From contig JAILXU010000008.1 of NCBI GenBank assembly GCA_045430275.1, positions 124,001-188,000 on the forward strand: a DNA stretch of 64,000 nt, read 5' to 3'. A program made the position numbers and the translations under genes. A model generated the notes under the pieces. The model was not told where the DNA came from, searched no databases, and saw only the letters and a list, made by a program, of their open reading frames with translations. Each line of letters opens with the position of its first letter. Position 1 is the stretch's first letter. The DNA is from Oceanobacter sp045430275 (GTDB lineage Bacteria; Pseudomonadota; Gammaproteobacteria; Pseudomonadales; Oceanobacteraceae). Shown piece by piece: positions 9,303-18,625 of this stretch.

Positions 9303-9321
9303 TGCGACAATGTTTGTCGCA
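9303..9321. promoter_or_regulatory. Shared operator copy 1 (TGCGACA-N5-TGTCGCA)
   Basis: Perfect 7-bp inverted repeat with a 5-nt spacer, 74 bp ahead of the first rightward DUF4132 gene. The same palindrome occurs at 29296-29316 and 32391-32411, ahead of two leftward DUF4132 genes, so a common regulator is inferred. Confidence 0.6.
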
Positions 9322-9395
9322 CCCCTTTCTTACAATGCACAAAAATAACCTGCTTTTTACGGGACAAGCCGAACTACGAATAAGGAAGCACCAAC

Positions 9396-11741
9396 ATGGC
9401 AACAATGGAAAAAAACTCTTGTGTATCAAATAGCCAAGATACCAATCTGGCCATACCCGACAACTTCCGCGACCTGTATCAATGCTGGCAGGATACAGCA
9501 CCTGGTGCGCGAGTCAGACTGTTTAGCAACATGTTTGCACTGCTCCACGACTGTGCCCCTGAAGACCAGGCAAGCATCTATGAACTGCTGGACGCCATGC
9601 AAGCTGACGCACCCAATGGGTTTGTCAAGCGTCTAAAGTCCCTGCCAAACCGCTCGGCCGCACTGTATGTAGAACGCAATGGCAGCCATGATGCCCGAAA
9701 CACTCTCTTGCTCACCATCGTAGAAATACGAGACAAGATTCTGGAAGATCAAACAGACCTTGCCAGATATTCCGCATCGGATACAGGTTATATACAGGCC
9801 AGTCTGAAAGGTGCAATACGCAGGAGACAAGATAGCCTCCGAGGCTATTCCAGCATACTCAACAACCTGGCGCGAACACTGCCCCACACCGCTCGTTCAT
9901 TTACCCCAAGGCAATTCCTGAGCATTGCGCCCTTTCTAAAGCCAGACACATTAGTAGCGCTATTACCTCACCTGACGATCAATCGTAAAAGCACATCACA
10001 ACAACAACTACGGAAATTTTGGGTTCGGATAGCTCCCAAACTTCCCCTGTCAGCCTTTCAAGCGGCTGGCTGGTTCGAAAAACCCACCAAAAGCCTGCGC
10101 CGCCTTGGGTTGGAAGTATTGCTGGTTCATCCTGACCCGGCAGCCACTGAACGATTGCAATCCTTGTATCCTGAGCCTGCGGACTGGATGAATTCCCACG
10201 ACATCAGCCGCCTGGATGATTGCCTGTTAGACACAGCAGGAAACTCACTTTCACTTGAAGAACTGGAACGCCGCGCTGCTCGAATTACTCAAATGGATGA
10301 TGATGTCAAACGTATGCTGACAACACCGTTGCTTGAGATTACCCACCCACTGTCAGAACATGCGACCGGCGTACTGCTGCAATTGATCAAGGAAGCCAAA
10401 AGCGAGCCCCTGTCTCCGCTCGCAATCAAGCTGAAGAACCAGCTCGATAGTAATAAACACCTGAACCTGAATCGTTATTTACTGGAATCCTGGATAGCCT
10501 TAAACGGCAATTATCAACTGCGTTGGACTTTGTCCCAACTACTCACAACCCGGCATAACTCACTGGTCGATGTATTGTTTGCCACGATCAAACGCTGGCA
10601 CAAACCACATTGGCAAGAAACCATGTTCGCACTGGAGAAAATGGCGAGCTTTGGCACCGCGTATGCTTTGATGCAGGTTCAGGCTATTACCGAGATTCGA
10701 GGTATTCGCAAGAGCATTGCAGAACGGGCAAACGGCATATTACAAGCCACTGCCGAAACACAAGGTATCTCCCTCAGTGAACTTCGGGATCAACTCACAC
10801 CAGATTTTGGGCTATCCAAAGGCCTTACAATGAAGGTCGGATCACAATCTTTTGCCGTTGAACTGCAAGGAGATCTGACACTGCGTGTTCGTAATGCTCA
10901 AGAAAAACTCACCAAAAGCATCCCCAAGCCGAAAGACAATACCCTACTCACCGAATGGGAGCAGAGCAAAGCACAATGGAAGGAACTGAATAAAAACCTC
11001 AAGACCGTGATCAAGCGTCAGCAACCACGAATGTACGCGGCTTTTATTACCGGCTCAAAATGGTCAGCCAGTCGCTGGCAAAACCTGTTCCTGCAATCAC
11101 CGCTGTTCCGAGCAATGGGACAAAGTCTGATTTGGGCAGACAACAAAGGACACAGTTTTCGTATTAGCGAAGATGGCAGTCTGGTTCGCTCCGATGACGA
11201 GCCTTATTCACTGGCCCGCAATGGGCAAGTCAGCCTGTGGCACCCCGCTAACACGACTCCAAAAGCGCGACAGGAGTGGCAGGATTATTTTGCCGATTAC
11301 GAAATCACACCCATGATCGACCAGCTCAACGCCACCGCACAATTGCCGACCATTCCACCTGATCATCCCACTGGGCAAATCCCGATCCCGGACGGAGTCA
11401 AAGTGGACTGCCGTGCACTGATCACGCTGCTGAAAAAACTGGGATATCGCAGCGGTGCACGTCAGCATCGTGGCGACACACATGACCATTATTGGTCTCT
11501 GGCACCCGAAGGATTAATCATTAAGCTGCACCATGCTCCCATTTCCATCCTTTACCAAGAGTACTATCTACATGACAGAGACAAGGAATATCGCTCAATC
11601 ACACTGGAGCATCTAACCGTCAGCAAAGAAACGAGGGATATTAACGAACCCGTCAATATTCACAGTCTCCCCAAAGCCCTGCAAGCCACGTTGCAAAGTC
11701 ATATTGAGCAGTTGATAGCGATTCAAGAACCCCAGGTATAA
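9396..11741 (+). CDS. DUF4132 protein, copy 1
   Basis: A 781-residue relative of Escherichia coli YehI/MolR. The first ~450 residues are helical, with HEAT-like repeats. The DUF4132 core runs from about 465 to 650, with the hallmarks LTPDFGLSKG, LQGDLTLRV, KSIPKPK, QSLIWAD, SFRISEDGSL, LWHPAN and DYEITPMIDQL. The tail has the paralog signature LLKKLGYRSG and ALQATLQSHIEQL. The ATG at 9396 follows AAGGAAGCACCAAC. It is the first gene of a tightly packed rightward operon of at least six genes, 9 bp before the next paralog. The molecular function of DUF4132 is unknown; the context suggests a substrate- or signal-recognition arm for the MoxR ATPase encoded downstream. Confidence 0.88.
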   Translation: MATMEKNSCVSNSQDTNLAIPDNFRDLYQCWQDTAPGARVRLFSNMFALLHDCAPEDQASIYELLDAMQADAPNGFVKRLKSLPNRSAALYVERNGSHDARNTLLLTIVEIRDKILEDQTDLARYSASDTGYIQASLKGAIRRRQDSLRGYSSILNNLARTLPHTARSFTPRQFLSIAPFLKPDTLVALLPHLTINRKSTSQQQLRKFWVRIAPKLPLSAFQAAGWFEKPTKSLRRLGLEVLLVHPDPAATERLQSLYPEPADWMNSHDISRLDDCLLDTAGNSLSLEELERRAARITQMDDDVKRMLTTPLLEITHPLSEHATGVLLQLIKEAKSEPLSPLAIKLKNQLDSNKHLNLNRYLLESWIALNGNYQLRWTLSQLLTTRHNSLVDVLFATIKRWHKPHWQETMFALEKMASFGTAYALMQVQAITEIRGIRKSIAERANGILQATAETQGISLSELRDQLTPDFGLSKGLTMKVGSQSFAVELQGDLTLRVRNAQEKLTKSIPKPKDNTLLTEWEQSKAQWKELNKNLKTVIKRQQPRMYAAFITGSKWSASRWQNLFLQSPLFRAMGQSLIWADNKGHSFRISEDGSLVRSDDEPYSLARNGQVSLWHPANTTPKARQEWQDYFADYEITPMIDQLNATAQLPTIPPDHPTGQIPIPDGVKVDCRALITLLKKLGYRSGARQHRGDTHDHYWSLAPEGLIIKLHHAPISILYQEYYLHDRDKEYRSITLEHLTVSKETRDINEPVNIHSLPKALQATLQSHIEQLIAIQEPQV

Positions 11742-11750
11742 GGACATCCC

Positions 11751-13904
11751 GTGCAAGTAATTAATATCCCACTCATGCTCGACAGCATTGGCATGGAAAT
11801 AACGAGCAACCGACAATATGTGGCTCGGCGCATTGAGAAACTTTTAGATAGAAACCCAGACGATCTGCTTGAACATATGCGCGCGGGTCACCCCCTTGCG
11901 ACCAACTTCATTGAACTGATTGATGAGTATAAGTGGCCAGTATTAATGCAGGCATTGCTTCCGGGCTTGCAAAAACAGATTCAGGACTCTTTACGTCAGG
12001 GCGAGCGCAAACGCAAACGTGTTCGCCTAGCTGAAATGATGGTGGGCTTACTGGATCGGAATCCCTCCCTGCTTCAGAATCTGACAGCCGCTCAGTTAGT
12101 TACTGTACTGGGCATTTGTTCAACAGAGTTTATTGAAGCGCACTTTGCTGAACTTACCCGAGTATCATCCAAATCCTCATCAAAGGCTTTACAAACGGCC
12201 TGGGCTTCACGTCACAGCGATCTGGACATTCATTGGCTTGAACAGCACTGGCTGATCAAGCCCAACAAGAACCTGGCGACACTCGCGTTCCAATATTTGT
12301 CGTCTGTCACCACCCCTGATACACCAGCACTGGTGCAAACCCTGTTAGCCAATGGGTCTCCTGACCAGAGTACATACGACAAGGCTATTCTTTGGTTAAA
12401 ACAAAAAGGAATTGAGGTAGAAACACCCACTGAAATCATAGAACACCATGATGATCCGCTCAGTACGCTGGAGGCCATTACTGCCAAGCAAAAAAGATTC
12501 TCCAAATTTATCGCACCGTTCGACACCCCCGCCACTCTGAAACTGATGCGCCCCCTGTCGAGCCAGGCAGCACGAACTCTGCTTCATTTGGCCGCAACCG
12601 AAAAAAAACGCTCAGACCTGACCCGAGACCTGCGCCGACATATTCCTATTGAACAGCGATCTGAACTGTTCATGCTGGCACTTGCCAGCTGGATTCACAG
12701 TGAAGGGGATACAAAGCATTACTGGCCAGTCAACCTATGGCAATCCGCTGCCAATGATGAGTCTGTGCCAAAACTGGTGGCGGTGATTCGTAAATGGAAT
12801 TATTACAAAGTGTCACGAGCCAAACGTGCATTGGAAATTCTGATTAGTATTGGAGGCCTGTCAGTCCGGCTACATCTGAAAGATCTCGCCACTTCCAGTC
12901 AACTACATCCGGCATTACGAGAGCGGGCAAAAATAACGCTGAAACGCATCGCCAAACAACAAAGATTGACGCTAGACCAACTCTACGAAGAGCTGACGCC
13001 GGATTTTGGGCTGGCGAAGGGAGTGCAACTTCATGTCGGCCCTCACCAATTCGAGATACAACTACAAGGGGATTTGACGCTAAGAGTTCATAACAAAAGC
13101 ACTGGTAGACAAACCAAAAGCTTCCCCAAAATCAAAGAACCCGAACTACAGACCGATTGGGACAAAGCCAACCAGCAGTTCAAACAGCTCAATAGCAACC
13201 TGAAAAAAGTACTGCGCAACCAAAAACCTCGCATCACTCAAGCCTTTCAATTTGGCACAAGCTGGCCTTCTGATCGCTGGAAGCGACTGTTTCAGCAGCA
13301 CCCGTTGTTACGCGTGATGGGCCAGAGCCTGATTTGGGTCGACAATCATGGGCAAAGCTTCCGTATCAGCGAAGACTTCAGTCTGGTCAGCTCAGATGAC
13401 GAGCCTTACTCACTGGAACGCCATGGACAAATCAGCCTATGGCACCCGGCCAATGCATCTACCGAAGAAACCCAGGTATGGAACGACTATTTGAGTGACT
13501 ATCAACTTATTCCCATGGTCGATCAAACCAATGCCTCCGTGGCGTTATTGGATCTGCCACAACGCAATGATGGCTCGTTCATACTTCCAGACAGCCTCCT
13601 GTTGCAGCAAACCACACTGATCAACCTGCTACGCAAATTTGGTTACCAACAAGGCCCTGTCGGGGGTGGTCAGCGAGTCGAATACTGGTACCTCGATATC
13701 CCCGCCCTCCATCTGGAAATACACCTTGATATGGACGACTGCTTTCCCTGGCATGAGGACGATAATCAGGTTCAATTGGAAACCTTAAGATTTATTCCCC
13801 AGCGCCAGCTCAGAAATCGACAAATTCCGAAACTGCCAGTAGCCCTGCAAGCCACATTGCAAAGTCATATCGACACACTGATTAACGCAAGGATCAGCCA
13901 ATGA
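11751..13904 (+). CDS. DUF4132 protein, copy 2
   Basis: A 717-residue paralog, the shortest of the five. It starts at a GTG with AAGGA correctly placed, 9 bp after copy 1. The N-terminal helical region is about 410 residues. The core (about 413-600) carries LTPDFGLAKG, LQGDLTLRV, KSFPKIK, QSLIWVD, SFRISEDFSL and LWHPANA. The C-terminus has LLRKFGYQQGPVGG and ALQATLQSHIDTL. Its last codon overlaps the ATPase start (ATGA), so translation is coupled. Compared with the leftward copies it lacks roughly 280 N-terminal residues. The role is unknown; see copy 1. Confidence 0.87.
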   Translation: MQVINIPLMLDSIGMEITSNRQYVARRIEKLLDRNPDDLLEHMRAGHPLATNFIELIDEYKWPVLMQALLPGLQKQIQDSLRQGERKRKRVRLAEMMVGLLDRNPSLLQNLTAAQLVTVLGICSTEFIEAHFAELTRVSSKSSSKALQTAWASRHSDLDIHWLEQHWLIKPNKNLATLAFQYLSSVTTPDTPALVQTLLANGSPDQSTYDKAILWLKQKGIEVETPTEIIEHHDDPLSTLEAITAKQKRFSKFIAPFDTPATLKLMRPLSSQAARTLLHLAATEKKRSDLTRDLRRHIPIEQRSELFMLALASWIHSEGDTKHYWPVNLWQSAANDESVPKLVAVIRKWNYYKVSRAKRALEILISIGGLSVRLHLKDLATSSQLHPALRERAKITLKRIAKQQRLTLDQLYEELTPDFGLAKGVQLHVGPHQFEIQLQGDLTLRVHNKSTGRQTKSFPKIKEPELQTDWDKANQQFKQLNSNLKKVLRNQKPRITQAFQFGTSWPSDRWKRLFQQHPLLRVMGQSLIWVDNHGQSFRISEDFSLVSSDDEPYSLERHGQISLWHPANASTEETQVWNDYLSDYQLIPMVDQTNASVALLDLPQRNDGSFILPDSLLLQQTTLINLLRKFGYQQGPVGGGQRVEYWYLDIPALHLEIHLDMDDCFPWHEDDNQVQLETLRFIPQRQLRNRQIPKLPVALQATLQSHIDTLINARISQ

Positions 13905-15013
13905 CCCCATCATCACCCCACGCCCAGCGTCTCCCTGCTGAAATGACGTTGGCCGAAGAGCTAACTGCACTGAAAGAAGCCGACAGCGGCCCGAAACCGG
14001 AGGGCTGGCAGCTCAGTCCGCGTGCGGTACGACGCTTTATTCTCGGAAATCAGCCCGACTCCCAGGAGCAAGGGCAACCCACCATCAAGCGCAAGGTGTT
14101 TGGTAACGATGCGGTGGTCGAACGCTCGATTGTGACGTTGGCAGGCCAACGTGGCCTGATGTTGGTGGGTGAACCGGGCACCGCCAAATCCATGCTGTCG
14201 GAGCTGTTGGCAGCCGCGATTGGCGGCGACAGCACCCTGACGGTTCAGGGCGGTGCGGGCATTGTGGAAGAGCAAATCCGTTACAGCTGGAACTATGCCC
14301 TGCTGCTGCGCGACGGCCCCAGCCAGGAAGCTCTGGTTTCCGGCCCTCTGCATCGGGCCATGAGCCATGGAAAATTGATGCGTTTTGAAGAGGTCAGTCG
14401 CTGCGCCACCGAAGTGCAAGACTGTCTGGTGCCCGTGCTGTCCGAACGCCTGCTGCATATCCCCGAACTCAAATCCGATACGCCCTGGCTGGCCGCTCAA
14501 CCCGGTTTTAATGTCATTGCCACTGCCAATCTGCATGACCGGGGTGTCAATGAGATGTCGGCAGCGCTCAAGCGGCGCTTTAATTTTGAGACCATGCAAC
14601 CGCTGCAAGGCATTGAAGCGCAAGCCAGACTGATTCAGCAGGAAGCCAGCCTTCAGCTACAACAGCAACAGATTGGCATTGAGATTCAGCCGGACGTTAT
14701 TCAAATACTGGCCACAGCGTTTCAGGAACTGCGCGAAGGAAAAGTCGCGGGCACCACCAGCATCGACAAGCCCGGCACCGTCATGTCGATGGCTGAAGCC
14801 ATCAGCGTAGTGTGCAATGCTGCCACCGAGTGCTGGTATTTCGGCGAACCCAGCTTGCAACCCCGGCATTTGTCACGCTACCTGATTGGCACCGTGATCA
14901 AGGACAACGAAGACGACCGCAAGCGCTTTCAGGATTATCTGCGTCTGGTCGGTAGCCGTCGCAGTAACAGTGATGCCTGGCAAGATTTTGTTCAGGGGGG
15001 CAAACATGCCTGA
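13901..15013 (+). CDS. MoxR-type AAA+ ATPase, YehL-like
   Basis: A 370-residue AAA+ ATPase. Walker A is GEPGTAKS near residue 88. Walker B is degenerate (LMRFEEVSR near 160, where family members usually have DE). Sensor 1 lies in ATANLHDRG (about 206) and the arginine finger in LKRRF (about 224). MoxR ATPases act as chaperone-like remodelers together with VWA partners. The order ATPase, DUF5682, VWA, SWIM is that of yehL-yehM-yehP-yehQ. The start overlaps the upstream DUF4132 stop (ATGA), with AAGGAT ahead. The product is expected to be cytoplasmic and ring-forming. Confidence 0.9.
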   Translation: MTPSSPHAQRLPAEMTLAEELTALKEADSGPKPEGWQLSPRAVRRFILGNQPDSQEQGQPTIKRKVFGNDAVVERSIVTLAGQRGLMLVGEPGTAKSMLSELLAAAIGGDSTLTVQGGAGIVEEQIRYSWNYALLLRDGPSQEALVSGPLHRAMSHGKLMRFEEVSRCATEVQDCLVPVLSERLLHIPELKSDTPWLAAQPGFNVIATANLHDRGVNEMSAALKRRFNFETMQPLQGIEAQARLIQQEASLQLQQQQIGIEIQPDVIQILATAFQELREGKVAGTTSIDKPGTVMSMAEAISVVCNAATECWYFGEPSLQPRHLSRYLIGTVIKDNEDDRKRFQDYLRLVGSRRSNSDAWQDFVQGGKHA

Positions 15014-17426
15014 TGCGTCAGAGTTACAACGCCTGTTGTCGCCACAGGAGCACCTGACCTTTGTGCCCGTACGCCACCACAGTCCACGTTGTGCGTATCA
15101 CCTGCAACAACAACTCAATGCATTCAAACCCCAGCAGATTCTGATCGAAGGCCCGCAAGAACTGAATGCCCTTTTACCCGTATTGCAACACAGCAAGGCC
15201 AAGCCTCCATTGGCTGGGTATCTATACTATCGGGCAAGCAAGAAACAGGACTCCGTACGCAGCCGGGTATACGTGCCGTTTGCGGAATTCTCCCCGGAAT
15301 GGGTCGCCCTTCGCCATGCCGGAGCGCACAAGGCCAGCGTCCGTTTTATCGACCTCCCCTTTGCCGGACATATCAACTTGTCAGGTACAAACGAGGCCCT
15401 CTATCTCTCGGATCAAGAACCCCTACTGCCAGACGAGCCACTGCAACAAGCCCCGGACATCATTGAGCAACTGATAGACAACAGCACCTGCCGCGATTTT
15501 GACGAATGGTGGGATCGGCATTTTGAGTCCGGCATTACACCAACCAACGATCAGGAGTTTTTCGCCAGCCTGCTGGGGTTCAGCCTGCTGTTGCGCCATC
15601 CGGCCAATACTGACGGTCAGACGAACGACCGCGAGAATCAGGCGAGAGAACACTGCATGGCCGAGCAGATTCGCCAGGCTCTCGACAATGGCCAGTCTTG
15701 CATGGTGATTTGTGGCGGTTTTCACCTGACCGGTTTGCTGTCGCGGCTGAGTGATTGTTTGCCTGAAGACATCAGTGAAATATTACAACGCCACCAGCTA
15801 CTGGAAACGCCCGTGGCTCCTGAACTGGATATGGCAGATGCGGCGAATATTCATGCGCATGTGATTCCCTACAGCCTGAAACGCTTATCGAATGCCCATG
15901 GTTATAGCGCGGGCATTCCTGATCCGGGCTATTACCAGCAAGTCTGGCACAACTGGACACAGCATCGACACAAGAACGATGATACTCATCACTGGCAGGC
16001 TATCTGGCCTAATCTGGCGGCCAGTCTAACGGATCAACTGCGCGACCAAGGGCTCGCGGTTACCCTGCCCGATGCTGTCGAGGCTACACGCATGGCGACC
16101 GGATTGTCCCGCTTGCGTGGATATCCGGGTGGCCGAACCGAAATCCTTGAATCTCTGCAAACAACTCTTATTCGAGATGACAATGAGCTGCCACTGTGGC
16201 ACCGAACACTGCGCACTACTTTAGCGCCGCCACACCTGGGCACGCTGCCGGATAACGCCAGCCTGTCATCACTGGAGCAGGATATGCTGGCGTTCTGTCA
16301 GCAATTTCGCCTACCTGATCGCCCCGTCCCCGACGTCCAAAAAGATCTTGATATTTATCGCCATGAACGTCATCGCCAGATGTCACAAGGGTTGCATCGC
16401 CTGACCTTCCTGCAAGTGCCCTATGGCAAACGCGAATATGGCCCGGACTTTGTCGCGGGCAGCCAGCTACAGCGAGTGCGGGAACGCTGGCAATTACGCT
16501 GGAACATCGAAACCCGTACCGCTCTGATCGAACTCAGCCGTTATGGCGACACCCTGGCCGAAGCCGCCAGCCACAAGCTGCTGGAAGACCTGAATCAAAG
16601 CCGTCAGTCTCCAGCGCCTCTGGTCTTACAAACACTGGTGATGGGGCTGGACAACGTTGCCCAACCAGTACTGGATGCGGTCGAGCATTGGCTTGCCCAC
16701 AGCCTGGATGCCACCGGATTGGCCCAATCCTGCTGCCGTTTGGCCCAGGCCTATGAGGCCCATCAGGTGCTGGGGGGAAGCCAGCAATCCAGCTTGCTGC
16801 CATTGCTGCAACAGGCCTGGCAACAAACCTGCCTGCATCTACCGTCCTGCGGCCAGCTCGACCCGGAACAACATCAGGAGATGCTCGGCGCACTCGCCGA
16901 CTTGTATGGCATGGCCAACCGCATGGCTCCGTGGGCGGATCAGCTGCTATTACTGGAAGCCTGCGAAACCCTGCAACAACGGGACGTAGCACCGGGCATT
17001 CGGGGGATTGCCACTGCGATTCTGGCCATGAGTGGTCATTGGCGACCAGAGCAGATCGAAACCGCACTCGCCGATCAGTTGGGATTATGCCTGATCGATG
17101 CCTCACGCATGGGCGAATATCTGCAAGGTTTTTTGCGGCTGGCCAGTGTCTGGTTGATCAATCACCCACCGACGTTAATCCGCCTGACCCGACTGATTCG
17201 GCAATGGAGCGAAGATGAATTTCTGTTTGGCTTGCCCGCTTTGCGACTGGCATTCAGTCAACTGAGCCACCTGCAATTGGCTCAGTTGGCCGACGCGTTG
17301 GCCGGGCAGTTGTCCACATCAGAGTTACCCGATTTTTCCGATCCAGATGCCGCTCAGAAACAACACAGTCAGGCGCTGTATCAGCAAACCCGAACCCTGA
17401 TGCAAGACTGGGGGATACTGCCATGA
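15006..17426 (+). CDS. DUF5682 protein, YehM-like
   Basis: An 806-residue protein. Its start (MPDASELQRLL) lies inside the end of the ATPase gene (8-nt overlap) behind GGGGGG; an earlier in-frame ATG at 14970 would give a larger overlap and is less likely. Near the N-terminus it has FVPVRHHSPRCAYH and ILIEGPQELN, and near residue 240 CMVICGGFHLTGL. These His/Glu positions recall the EreA/ChaN-like hydrolase or metal-binding fold, which is an inference. The second half is helical and ends at a 4-nt ATGA overlap with the VWA gene. It matches the yehM position in Escherichia coli. Biochemistry is unknown. Confidence 0.85.
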   Translation: MPDASELQRLLSPQEHLTFVPVRHHSPRCAYHLQQQLNAFKPQQILIEGPQELNALLPVLQHSKAKPPLAGYLYYRASKKQDSVRSRVYVPFAEFSPEWVALRHAGAHKASVRFIDLPFAGHINLSGTNEALYLSDQEPLLPDEPLQQAPDIIEQLIDNSTCRDFDEWWDRHFESGITPTNDQEFFASLLGFSLLLRHPANTDGQTNDRENQAREHCMAEQIRQALDNGQSCMVICGGFHLTGLLSRLSDCLPEDISEILQRHQLLETPVAPELDMADAANIHAHVIPYSLKRLSNAHGYSAGIPDPGYYQQVWHNWTQHRHKNDDTHHWQAIWPNLAASLTDQLRDQGLAVTLPDAVEATRMATGLSRLRGYPGGRTEILESLQTTLIRDDNELPLWHRTLRTTLAPPHLGTLPDNASLSSLEQDMLAFCQQFRLPDRPVPDVQKDLDIYRHERHRQMSQGLHRLTFLQVPYGKREYGPDFVAGSQLQRVRERWQLRWNIETRTALIELSRYGDTLAEAASHKLLEDLNQSRQSPAPLVLQTLVMGLDNVAQPVLDAVEHWLAHSLDATGLAQSCCRLAQAYEAHQVLGGSQQSSLLPLLQQAWQQTCLHLPSCGQLDPEQHQEMLGALADLYGMANRMAPWADQLLLLEACETLQQRDVAPGIRGIATAILAMSGHWRPEQIETALADQLGLCLIDASRMGEYLQGFLRLASVWLINHPPTLIRLTRLIRQWSEDEFLFGLPALRLAFSQLSHLQLAQLADALAGQLSTSELPDFSDPDAAQKQHSQALYQQTRTLMQDWGILP

Positions 17427-18625
17427 GTCAATTCAATACCCTTTCCACAGCGAAAACCGATATCAGCCAGATTATGGACAGCGAAAGCCAACGTCGCTGG
17501 CGGCTGATTCTGGGCAGTGATGCCGACAACAGCAAAAATGGCAGTAAAAACACAGAGGAAAACCCGGAACAACCAAACAAACAATTCACGCTATCGGAAC
17601 AAGACCTGCGCCGGGACAAGGCTCTCAGTGACCTTTACAACCAGGAGTTCAGTCGCCGGGGCGGCACCGAGGTGTCCATGCCTCTAGGGGTTCGCTGGCT
17701 GAATGAATCCCGCACCCTGTTTCCTCAACCAGCGGTTGAGATATTGCAAAGAGACGCACTGGAGCGTTACGGCATGACCGGATTGCTCAGCGACCCGGAG
17801 GTATTGCAACAAGCGACGCCCAATCTGGCTCTGGTGCAAACCTTGCTGGCAGTGAAGGAGCGCATTCCACCCGCCTTACTGGAACAAGTACGCAATATTA
17901 TTCGCAAGGTGATCAAAGAGCTGGAACAACAACTGGAACCCCGATTACAAAGTATTTTTGCCAATCGCCGCCTGCGCCATGGCCGTGGGGGCCGACCACG
18001 ACTGGTCGATCTCGACTGGAAACGCACCCTGCGCCATAACCTCAAGCACTACCAGCCAGAACAGCAGCAACTCATACTCGAACGGCTGTTTTTCTTCCCC
18101 CGGTCACGTCATCAACTGCCCTGGCATCTTTGGCTGGTGGTTGACCAGAGTGGCTCCATGGCCGATTCCATGATTTATAGCGCGGTGATCGCCGGTATTT
18201 TTGCCCGGCTCCCCTCGATCAAAACACATCTGCTGCTGTTTGATACCGATGTGGTGGATGTCAGTGATCAGCTCCATACCCCGGAAGAAATTCTGTTAGG
18301 TGCACAATTGGGCGGCGGCACTAACATTGGCTGCGGCCTGGCTGCGGCAGCTGCACAAATAGAACAGCCTCACCGTAGCATGGTGATTCTGATCAGCGAC
18401 CTGGAAGAAGGCTATGACCAGCAGGATGCCATTATGCAAAGCCGCAACCTGATCGCCAGTGGCGTCACCTTGCTTGCTCTGACCGCATTAAACGAACAAG
18501 GGGAAACCTGGTTTGACCGGGATATGGCGAACGCACTCAGCCATGCCGGTGCCCAGGTTGGCAGCAAAACCCCGGATCAACTGGTCGACTGGTTCGCCGC
18601 CCATGTTGGGGAGGCCAGAACATGA
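17423..18625 (+). CDS. VWA (CoxE-like) protein, YehP-like
   Basis: A 400-residue protein with a C-terminal von Willebrand A domain and a complete MIDAS: DQSGS near residue 239, GGGTNI near 296 and SDLEEG near 324. The N-terminal ~200 residues are charged and helical. VWA proteins coded beside MoxR ATPases bind metal through the MIDAS and serve as adaptors or targets of the ATPase, so a complex with the ATPase at 13901-15013 is expected. It is coupled at both ends by ATGA overlaps. Confidence 0.9.
   Translation: MSQFNTLSTAKTDISQIMDSESQRRWRLILGSDADNSKNGSKNTEENPEQPNKQFTLSEQDLRRDKALSDLYNQEFSRRGGTEVSMPLGVRWLNESRTLFPQPAVEILQRDALERYGMTGLLSDPEVLQQATPNLALVQTLLAVKERIPPALLEQVRNIIRKVIKELEQQLEPRLQSIFANRRLRHGRGGRPRLVDLDWKRTLRHNLKHYQPEQQQLILERLFFFPRSRHQLPWHLWLVVDQSGSMADSMIYSAVIAGIFARLPSIKTHLLLFDTDVVDVSDQLHTPEEILLGAQLGGGTNIGCGLAAAAAQIEQPHRSMVILISDLEEGYDQQDAIMQSRNLIASGVTLLALTALNEQGETWFDRDMANALSHAGAQVGSKTPDQLVDWFAAHVGEART

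Noticed and set aside
13961..14623. Minus-strand frame opposite the MoxR ATPase
   Set aside because: Antisense to conserved AAA+ motifs; low-complexity composition.
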